Assembly: GCA_015999985.1 (NCBI GenBank)
Contig: JAECRA010000045.1
Span: forward strand, 1 to 35,231
Length of the DNA: 35,231 nucleotides
Origin: Comamonadaceae bacterium
Lineage (GTDB): Bacteria; Pseudomonadota; Gammaproteobacteria; Burkholderiales; Burkholderiaceae_C
Reading direction: 5' to 3'
The notes under the pieces are model-generated. The model saw nothing but the letters and a program-made list of their open reading frames with translations. It had not been told where the DNA came from and ran no database searches. The translations under genes and the position numbers were made by a program. This document shows positions 29,296 to 35,231 of this stretch, piece by piece. The first letter of the stretch is position 1. The number at the start of each line of letters is the position of its first letter.

Positions 29296-29486
29296 TGGGG
29301 ATAGATGTCTCTACCGTGGGGCTGCTGGTTGCAGTCGTAACCGGTCTGGGAAGCGCCTGGCTGGCTCGACGACTGGGCCAGGGGTGGCGCGCCAGGCGCG
29401 CTGCTGAGCAGCAAAAACTTCGGCGTGCCGGTGAATCTCGTCAGGTGCGCCGAGCGCGAGAGCGAGAGCAGCAGCGCAAGGGCTGA
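29292..29486 (+). CDS. Small single-helix membrane protein, coupled to parC
   Basis: This 64-residue protein has one hydrophobic helix at about 8-27 ([19 protein letters not shown]) followed by a very basic tail ([29 protein letters not shown]). Its ATG overlaps the parC TGA in the ATGA arrangement, a sign of coupled translation. I do not recognise a family. A membrane anchor with an Arg-rich cytoplasmic tail is suggested. It could be a chance frame, but the overlap and the sensible hydrophobic-then-basic profile support it. Confidence 0.55.
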   Translation: MMGIDVSTVGLLVAVVTGLGSAWLARRLGQGWRARRAAEQQKLRRAGESRQVRRAREREQQRKG

Positions 29487-29706
29487 TGGCCGGAAAAGCG
29501 GCTGCGCGCAAGGCTCTTTTGGACCAAGGCGCCTTTCTAAACAACTCACGGCCCGCATGGCCGGCCCAGCAAATAACCGCCCTCGCGCGGTCTAGGCCGT
29601 AGTTTTCTTCTGCCCATTGTTCGCCGCCCGAGCCGCGGCCAGTGCATCGCATCTTGGGGCAAGTCGGTGAACCGTCTCCAGGTCTTCTTGTTTCAAGCCT
29701 GCGTGA

Positions 29707-29774
29707 AACGCCGACGCTCGGCATGTGAGCGGCTCTCGGCGTTCGGGGAGGCAGGCCTGTATTTTGCCTTCCCC
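29707..29774. repeat. Pair of adjacent strong hairpins
   Basis: Hairpin 1: AACGCCGA (29707-29714) pairs with TCGGCGTT (29736-29743), and the inner CGCTC (29715-29719) pairs with GAGCG (29727-29731), giving a 13-bp stem with a 4-base bulge and a 7-base loop. Hairpin 2, one base later: GGGGAGGCA (29745-29753) with TGCCTTCCCC (29765-29774), one bulged base, 11-base loop. No T tract follows either. They may protect the parC-operon mRNA end, act as a transcription block, or be a REP-like element. Confidence 0.65.
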
Positions 29775-29820
29775 AAAATGATACAAACCTATGGTTGAGT
29801 ACTTAAGTTAGTGCTTTGAA

Positions 29821-29826
29821 TATAAT
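29821..29826 (+). promoter_or_regulatory. Probable -10 of the haemagglutinin promoter
   Basis: A perfect TATAAT lies 60 bases upstream of the ATG in an AT-rich stretch. A TTGAGT at 29795-29800 is a possible -35, but the 20-base spacer is long; a shifted -10 (GAATAT, 29818-29823) would give 17. Confidence 0.55.
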
Positions 29827-29832
29827 CTAAAT

Positions 29833-29851
29833 GAGAATAGGCATCATTATT
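29833..29851 (+). promoter_or_regulatory. Fur-box-like site overlapping the haemagglutinin start region
   Basis: GAGAATAGGCATCATTATT matches 13 of 19 positions of the canonical Fur consensus GATAATGATAATCATTATC, with an excellent right half (ATCATTAT). It lies directly after the -10, where repressor binding would block transcription. This suggests iron-regulated expression, by inference. Confidence 0.5.
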
Positions 29852-29886
29852 AACCCGTAAGAATTATTTTTGGGTGGGTTTGCACC

Positions 29887-32800
29887 ATGCAAAAGCATAG
29901 ATTGGCGCTGGCTATCCTGGCGGCTATAGCTCAATTTCCGGTATCGTCTCAGACGATGGCTTCACCGCAGGCTGTTCAAGGTGCCCACCCGATTTCAGAC
30001 GTCGCGCGCAACGGGGTGGGGCTCGTGCACATCGCGGTTCCCAACGAATTTGGGGTCAGTCACAACCAATACCAGCATTTCAATGTTCCACCCCGCGGGT
30101 TGATACTGAATAACAGTGCGCAGCCTTCCTCCACGGTGCTGGGTGGCACCGTAGCCGGCAATCCGCAACTTGGGACCATTTCCGCGCGTCTCATCGTGAA
30201 TGAGGTCACTTCTGCTTCGCCCAGCGTCATGCGTGGCGCTTTGGAAGTGGCTGGACCCCGTGCAGACATTGTTGTGGCCAACCCGAACGGAATTCATTGC
30301 GACGGCTGCGGCTTTCTAAATGCGGGGCGAGCGACGCTGGCGACTGGCTTGCCTGAATGGAACGAGACGGGTGGGTTTCAAGGGTTTCGCATTGAACGCG
30401 GTGTCCTCAGCGTGGGCAGCGGCGGGCTGAATGCGCAAGATCTGCATCAACTCGATCTCTTGGCTCGCGGCATCGTTTTAGAGGGCGGTGTTCAAAGCCA
30501 GTACATCCATGCCATCGCGGGTGCGAACTTTGTCACCTATAACGAAGGCGCCCCTCCAGAGGTCCGACAGGCCGTGCAGGGCCAGGGCGAAGCTCCAAAA
30601 TTCGCGGTAGACATTGGAGCGTTGGGGGGCATGTATGCCGGGCAGATCCACCTTGTGGCGACAGAGCAGGGCATGGGCGTCAACAGCGGCGGGCGCCTGG
30701 TGGCACAGGAAGGCACACTCCATCTGCAAAGTGACGGCAGCCTTCACATCAAAGATGTCTTCGCCCAGCAGGGCATGCACCTGGCGTCGGTGGGTGGCGA
30801 CATTGAGGTGAAAGGCGAAGTCGTGTCTCCCGCAGACGTCAACATCTCTGCCGGAAAAGCGGTGCGCAACAGGGGCGCTCTGGCCGCCGGTGAGAGCTTG
30901 GCGGTAAAGGCACAGACCATTGAAAACACCGGCACCATTGTGGGGGGGGTGGCGAACCCTGACATTGGATCATTGCGTGCAGAGCCCGAACATGCTGGCA
31001 AGGGTGTACACCTGATCGGCGACGTGAGCAATGACACCAATGCACTGATCCTCAGCGTCGGCCATCTCACCATCGATGGATCACTACGCAACGTCGGCGG
31101 ACGTGTTCATTCAGAGGCTAGTCTCACGGTCAATGGGCGCATTAGCAATGAAAATGCGGGCCTTCGCACAGCGAGGGTGTCCTCCATCACAGCGGCTAAT
31201 GAAGTGATGTATGCGGATGAGTTGGCTCCCGGGGATATGCACAGGGCGAGTGATGTGCGCTTTGATCGCCAGCAAAACCTGGTGCTTCCGAGCGAACGTT
31301 TTCCGTTTGAGCAGTTCGGTCGCGAGGTCTTCGAATCGGTGTGGCTGCCGGGTTCCTACTTCTCGCTCACGAAAACGCCTGAGGCCCGGTACAAGGATTC
31401 CGACCCCATCTGGGCGCGCTTTGGGGTCAAGCCCCCAGACTTCAGTGACCTCGCCGCTTTGGCTCCCCTGCCAGGCGCGGGCGTTTCTCTGCCCAACAGT
31501 ACGCAATGCGCGGACGGTCCATGCGGCAAGCCGTCGGACGCTGTCCAGATTTATGCCGATGCTGTTGATGAGCGCCGAGCGCGTTCACTCGCCGAACTCC
31601 AACTAAAGCTGGATGTATTTAACGCTGACCTGGAACAGCGCCGCGCTTCAAAGTATGTTTCGCGCACCATCGATCAGCGGCAGACAACCGAAGATCGAGT
31701 CATCGCCAGCCAACCTGGTCAGGTCATCGCTCGTGGCGCCATCAGCGTAGGCGGCGGAGTCAATCGCGACAGCGTGCTTGCAGCGGGGGGGCAATTTCTG
31801 TCTACCGGAGCCTTTGACAATCAGGCTACTTTGGGGCGCCGAACGGTAGTGGCCGAAGGGCACATCCAGCGCGCATGGCCTGAGGCGCCGCTGCGCCAGG
31901 GGCAGAAGGTTCACGCGAGCGAACCCATGCTGTATGCGTCCCTGGATTCCGAGCAATCCTTTCCTCTGGATATCAGGGCCTTGGTTGAGTCTCCTGACAT
32001 GTCGCGTCCCTCTGCGCAAAGGGCCGCGGCACGCAACGATTCACACTCCTATTTGAGGGACGTGACAGAGCGTGGATGGTCTTCTCGCGCAGAACTTTCA
32101 CACGAGCGCTTTACCGCCGAGACGCGCGGTAGCTTGCTGGCAGGCAGCGACATCCATATCCTGGCGGATGGACAGACGGTTCGCAATACCGGCGCGATGC
32201 TAGCGCACGGAACTCATGCCTTGCGCGGCAGTGTCACGGTCGACGCCGCCGACATCACGCATCAGGGATCGATCGCCGCACAGCAGACTTATCTGCGTGC
32301 CACGCAAGACATCATGGTCACGGGCGGTCAAATTCACGGCGTGGGCAATGAAGGCGCAGACTCACGTATCGTGCTGGAAGCTGGCCGCAATATCGAACTA
32401 ACTTCCGCGTTCAGAAATACCACGAAAAGCGACGGCTCAGCGCATGTGGAGGGTTTTCTGTCGCAGCGAACCAGCCAGTTGTCCACACAGAACGTCGAAT
32501 TGCTGGCCGGTCAAGATCTGCTCATGCAAGGGGCTTTGGTCCAGGCCGATGGTTTCATCCAGGCGCGTGTGGGGCGTGACATACACATCGCCGCTGCTTA
32601 CGAAAATCGCACCACGCAGGTAAACCTAGGCTTGGCTGAGCAAGAGCGTTCTTTCCTTTGGCGTCAAAGTGAGAGTAGGGCACTCGGCACCCAACTGTCT
32701 GCATTTGGCGTGGCCAGCTTGAGTGCGGCCCGGAATCTGACTTTCACAGGTAGTCAGATGGTCAGCAAGACAGACCTGCATCTGCGCGCTCGCAACATCA

Positions 32801-35037
32801 GCATCGAGGCCGCAGACATTCACCAAACACTTTCTGTGCAAACTGACCTGGACACCACCACCCTCAACGCGCAAGCCTTCCGCCACAGTGCGAGAGAAAG
32901 CGTCCTGAGTGCCGAGAAGAGCGTCACCCTCGCCGCTGATAAAGACATCAGTGTCCGTGGCAGCCAGGTTCGTGCAGAGCACGGTCAAGCAACTTTTTCC
33001 GCAGGGCAGGACCTGAGTGTCAAGGGTGTGGTCACCGCGTCTCGCCATCAGGCAACCCATGATGCGCCGGGTAGTTGGTGGTTCTCCAGCAATGAAGTTA
33101 CCTCCAGCCGGCGCTCCTCTGGAAATGCCATTCAGGGCTCTCAAATCGAGGGCAATGTCATTTCCCTCGATGCCGGCCGCGACGCGGAGATTGGTGGCTC
33201 CAGTGTCAGTAGTTCAGAAGAGCTGAAGGTCATCGCAGGCAGAAATGTACGCATCGCCGCCATGCAAAGCGCCACTAACGAAAGCACCGGTCATCGGGAG
33301 GCCACCCGCGGGGTATTTTGGTCAGTCGGAAATATGGCGCTTGGTTGGAACGACAAGAACAAGGACATTCATACCGACACGGGTGCAACGGAGCGCTCGA
33401 CTCTGGGCTCGTTGAAGGGCGGGGTGCAAATAGAAGCCGCCGGAACCTACACACAAGCTGCCAGTGACCTATTGGCAGCAGAGGACATTACCGTGCGTGC
33501 CAAGGACATCCATCTATCGGAGATGGAGGAGTTCCATCGCAAGGCTGAGCACCGCGCGGAAACTGCGACGGGCGGCTCACTCAGTTTTGGTGCCTTTGGC
33601 TTTTTGGGGTTGACCCATACAGCCTATACCAATGCAAGTCTAGCCTTCTACACGCGCAGTAAACGCGTCGCTGCGCTGCACACCCTGGCTGCGGTGCGGG
33701 GCGCCAATTTTGCGAGAGGGATGCTCTACCCCAGGCAAGATAGAGATGGAAATATGACGCCACGTGCCATCGGGACGTGGGGGGGAGTCTTCGGCGGTGT
33801 TCGTGCGGGCCTGCAGTGGAGTGATCTTTCCTTCACCAGGCAAAAACTCAGCGATGCCCTTCAGACGGTCGAAATAAACGGCGGTGGTGAGGTCCGGCTC
33901 ATTGCCGACGAACAATCTGGCGTCTTGCGCACCGCCGGCGCTCTCGTTCAAGGCCGGCAGGTGAGCATGAGCGCATCACAAGTTGAGCTGGGCGCCGCCC
34001 GTGCGCGTGAGCATCTAGAGGAGACAGAGTCCGCGCATGCTGCGGGCGCAGGTTCCACTATGGGCGCTTCCTGGGGCGGTGATGCTTTCTACAGTTTCTC
34101 CGCGCGAAGCACCCTTGAGAGTGAGAGCCGTCCCCGCTCCACTCAAATTCGCGCGCTGGAAAGTCTCCGTGTGCGGGGCCCCCAACATGTCCATTTGCAG
34201 GGCGCCGTACTGCAAGCGGATTCCATCGCCATTTCTGCTGGTACGCAATTGCTCATTGAAAGCCTGCAAGACAGTGCGACAACGTCGACCGGTAAGACTT
34301 CGGTAGACCCCGCCTATTGGTCTGGTGGCGGCATGGTATTTGCTGGCTTCAGTGGTGCACGAGGCACCGGAGAGTCGAAATACGATGCAGTGACCCTCCG
34401 AAGCGGCATTCTGGCTGGGCGCGGCGGGTTTGACATCCATGTCGATGGCACCACCCGTCTGGTCGGTGGATTTGTCGACAGCCTGGCACCTGCACAAAAC
34501 AACCGTCTAGTGACTGGGCGCCTGGAAACCCAAGATATTGTGGATTCCCGCTCTCACGATGTTCTCAACTTGGACGGGTACGCTGGGTACTCGAGTATGT
34601 ACGCAGGCAATGTTTTCGGACTCTGGAGCCTCATTCCCAGCACACCTTTGGTGGATCAAAGCAGAGCGAGCAGTGATACTAGAACTGTCATTGCCCCTGC
34701 GGACATTACATTGACTCAGGAAACGCCAAGCTCAGCGGCAGATCAAATCAAGGATCTGAATCGTGATGTAGCGTCAGAGCGCGTCAAAGTGGCCCTGGAC
34801 ATGCCAGGCGAGCCTGGCAGGCTTTTGGCGCAGCATGGGGCCGTCATATGGGCGATCGGTGCTGTGATGCCTGCGCGCGTGACGGAGGATTGGGGCGCAT
34901 TTGCAGATGAACGGCAACTGCAAGCTCAAGCCGGCGGATACACGCAGTTTGCAGAGTGCTGGGGCCCGCATGGTAGCTGCCGGGGCTTGGGAACCGTGGC
35001 CTTCAATGCGCTGATTGGAAAGCTGGGATTCCACTGA
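29887..35037 (+). CDS. Filamentous haemagglutinin-like TpsA exoprotein, without toxin tail
   Basis: This 1716-residue protein is a two-partner-secretion exoprotein. A signal peptide (hydrophobic about 5-19, likely cleavage near TMA 25) precedes the TPS domain at about 35-290: NGVGLVHIA, GVSHNQYQHFNV, RGLILNNS, ANPNGI (131-136) and the paired cysteines CDGC (138-141), then FLNAGRATLATG. The rest is FHA-type beta-helix repeats, with the recognisable SGGG/TTRLVGG...NNRLVTGRL end-of-repeat segment near 1530-1545. It ends about 170 residues later with ECWGPHGSCRGLG. It lacks a VENN pretoxin motif or toxin domain, and no TpsB transporter gene lies in the window. The predicted function is surface adhesion. 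Confidence 0.93.
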   Translation: MQKHRLALAILAAIAQFPVSSQTMASPQAVQGAHPISDVARNGVGLVHIAVPNEFGVSHNQYQHFNVPPRGLILNNSAQPSSTVLGGTVAGNPQLGTISARLIVNEVTSASPSVMRGALEVAGPRADIVVANPNGIHCDGCGFLNAGRATLATGLPEWNETGGFQGFRIERGVLSVGSGGLNAQDLHQLDLLARGIVLEGGVQSQYIHAIAGANFVTYNEGAPPEVRQAVQGQGEAPKFAVDIGALGGMYAGQIHLVATEQGMGVNSGGRLVAQEGTLHLQSDGSLHIKDVFAQQGMHLASVGGDIEVKGEVVSPADVNISAGKAVRNRGALAAGESLAVKAQTIENTGTIVGGVANPDIGSLRAEPEHAGKGVHLIGDVSNDTNALILSVGHLTIDGSLRNVGGRVHSEASLTVNGRISNENAGLRTARVSSITAANEVMYADELAPGDMHRASDVRFDRQQNLVLPSERFPFEQFGREVFESVWLPGSYFSLTKTPEARYKDSDPIWARFGVKPPDFSDLAALAPLPGAGVSLPNSTQCADGPCGKPSDAVQIYADAVDERRARSLAELQLKLDVFNADLEQRRASKYVSRTIDQRQTTEDRVIASQPGQVIARGAISVGGGVNRDSVLAAGGQFLSTGAFDNQATLGRRTVVAEGHIQRAWPEAPLRQGQKVHASEPMLYASLDSEQSFPLDIRALVESPDMSRPSAQRAAARNDSHSYLRDVTERGWSSRAELSHERFTAETRGSLLAGSDIHILADGQTVRNTGAMLAHGTHALRGSVTVDAADITHQGSIAAQQTYLRATQDIMVTGGQIHGVGNEGADSRIVLEAGRNIELTSAFRNTTKSDGSAHVEGFLSQRTSQLSTQNVELLAGQDLLMQGALVQADGFIQARVGRDIHIAAAYENRTTQVNLGLAEQERSFLWRQSESRALGTQLSAFGVASLSAARNLTFTGSQMVSKTDLHLRARNISIEAADIHQTLSVQTDLDTTTLNAQAFRHSARESVLSAEKSVTLAADKDISVRGSQVRAEHGQATFSAGQDLSVKGVVTASRHQATHDAPGSWWFSSNEVTSSRRSSGNAIQGSQIEGNVISLDAGRDAEIGGSSVSSSEELKVIAGRNVRIAAMQSATNESTGHREATRGVFWSVGNMALGWNDKNKDIHTDTGATERSTLGSLKGGVQIEAAGTYTQAASDLLAAEDITVRAKDIHLSEMEEFHRKAEHRAETATGGSLSFGAFGFLGLTHTAYTNASLAFYTRSKRVAALHTLAAVRGANFARGMLYPRQDRDGNMTPRAIGTWGGVFGGVRAGLQWSDLSFTRQKLSDALQTVEINGGGEVRLIADEQSGVLRTAGALVQGRQVSMSASQVELGAARAREHLEETESAHAAGAGSTMGASWGGDAFYSFSARSTLESESRPRSTQIRALESLRVRGPQHVHLQGAVLQADSIAISAGTQLLIESLQDSATTSTGKTSVDPAYWSGGGMVFAGFSGARGTGESKYDAVTLRSGILAGRGGFDIHVDGTTRLVGGFVDSLAPAQNNRLVTGRLETQDIVDSRSHDVLNLDGYAGYSSMYAGNVFGLWSLIPSTPLVDQSRASSDTRTVIAPADITLTQETPSSAADQIKDLNRDVASERVKVALDMPGEPGRLLAQHGAVIWAIGAVMPARVTEDWGAFADERQLQAQAGGYTQFAECWGPHGSCRGLGTVAFNALIGKLGFH

Positions 35038-35056
35038 GAATTTACCGTTTTCGGGC

Positions 35057-35085
35057 ACCGATCCAGCGTTTGATGATGGATCGGT
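35057..35085. terminator. 9-bp perfect hairpin after the haemagglutinin gene
   Basis: ACCGATCCA (35057-35065) pairs perfectly with TGGATCGGT (35077-35085) around an 11-base loop, 20 bases after the stop codon. No T tract follows, so it is a weak or Rho-dependent terminator, or an mRNA-stabilising stem. Confidence 0.5.
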
Positions 35086-35130
35086 CTCAATGCAGGTTAA
35101 AATATTCGATTCGCCAATTTACATAAAGCA

Positions 35131-35157
35131 GGGCGGTCATGCATGAGCAGGCCGCCC
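35131..35157. repeat. Hairpin with embedded 10-bp palindrome upstream of tRNA-Leu
   Basis: GGGCGG (35131-35136) pairs with CCGCCC (35152-35157). The loop begins with TCATGCATGA (35137-35146), a perfect 10-bp palindrome. It lies 19 bases before the tRNA gene. Its role is unknown. Confidence 0.5.
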
Positions 35158-35176
35158 GCATCGTTTGAGACATATT

Positions 35177-35231
35177 GCGCGGGTGGCGAAATTGGTAGAC
35201 GCACCAGGTTTAGGTCCTGACGCCAGCAATG
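35177..35231 (+). tRNA. tRNA-Leu (UAG anticodon), 5' part only
   Basis: The first 55 bases of a leucine tRNA are visible: acceptor GCGCGGG, D-arm with TTGGTAGAC, anticodon stem-loop CCAGG-TTTAGGT-CCTGA, and the start of the class II long variable arm (CGCCAGCAATG). The anticodon is TAG, reading CUN codons. The first anticodon-stem pair is a C/A mismatch. The 3' half is outside the window. The haemagglutinin gene faces its 5' end, whereas integrating elements normally use tRNA 3' ends. Confidence 0.93.

Larger units (their letters stand above)
29487..29886. other. Intergenic region parC operon to haemagglutinin
   Basis: No convincing gene is seen in these 400 bases. The first 270 are GC-rich; from about 29765 the DNA becomes AT-rich. 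It contains two strong consecutive hairpins (29707-29743 and 29745-29774), a TATAAT at 29821-29826 and a Fur-box-like site at 29833-29851, all described separately. No clear Shine-Dalgarno sequence precedes the haemagglutinin ATG (a GGGTGGG lies at 29872-29878). Confidence 0.6.

Noticed and set aside
35177..35231. tRNA-Leu as attachment site of a genomic island containing the haemagglutinin
   Set aside because: The haemagglutinin lies at the tRNA's 5' side, whereas integrases use the 3' end; no integrase or direct repeat is visible.

Overview
The window looks like core chromosome of a Burkholderiales betaproteobacterium, most likely Comamonadaceae. This rests on GC-rich coding sequence, the pyrG-kdsA-DUF1330-eno-ftsB block, dapA-bamC, parE/parC flanking a lytic transglycosylase, and a GC-rich intergenic repeat of a style I associate with that family. 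The genus cannot be fixed from this sequence alone.

Layout. 1-1183: a roughly 100-bp tandem repeat, then purM (-). 1289-5635: hda, a HAD phosphatase, pcnB, folK and a DUF486 membrane protein (+). 5769-7484: a DUF47 PhoU-like protein and a PiT phosphate transporter. 7550-7999: a four-helix TM2-type protein (-). 8270-9113: rpsP-rimM (+), without the trmD-rplS genes that normally follow. 9337-14772: ftsB, eno, an FkbM methyltransferase, a DUF1330 protein, kdsA and pyrG, all on (-). 14910-17784: coaBC, a small membrane protein, dut and a glycine-zipper lipoprotein (+). 17798-19513: an FKBP prolyl isomerase (-) divergent from a RoxA-type ribosomal oxygenase (+). 19802-20116: an alanine-rich small lipoprotein with a clear terminator. 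20291-23765: an MBL-fold hydrolase, bamC, dapA and a SAM methyltransferase (-). 23881-29486: parE, lytic transglycosylase, parC and a 64-codon membrane peptide (+). 29887-35037: a 1716-residue two-partner-secretion haemagglutinin (TpsA). 35177-end: the start of a tRNA-Leu(UAG).

Most of the window is housekeeping: nucleotide synthesis (purM, pyrG, dut), folate and CoA (folK, coaBC), LPS Kdo (kdsA), lysine/peptidoglycan precursor and outer-membrane assembly (dapA, bamC), replication control and decatenation (hda, parE, parC), RNA metabolism and ribosome maturation (pcnB, rpsP, rimM, roxA). The accessory part is the haemagglutinin locus, which has an AT-rich leader, a Fur-box-like site beside a TATAAT, and two strong hairpins upstream. 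It has no TpsB transporter nearby and no C-terminal toxin module. The other unusual points are the broken rpsP operon, the FkbM gene inside the eno-kdsA block, a hairpin abutting the rimM start, and apparently leaderless starts for coaBC and parE. I did not find a convincing wholly new system; the haemagglutinin locus is the best candidate for follow-up.
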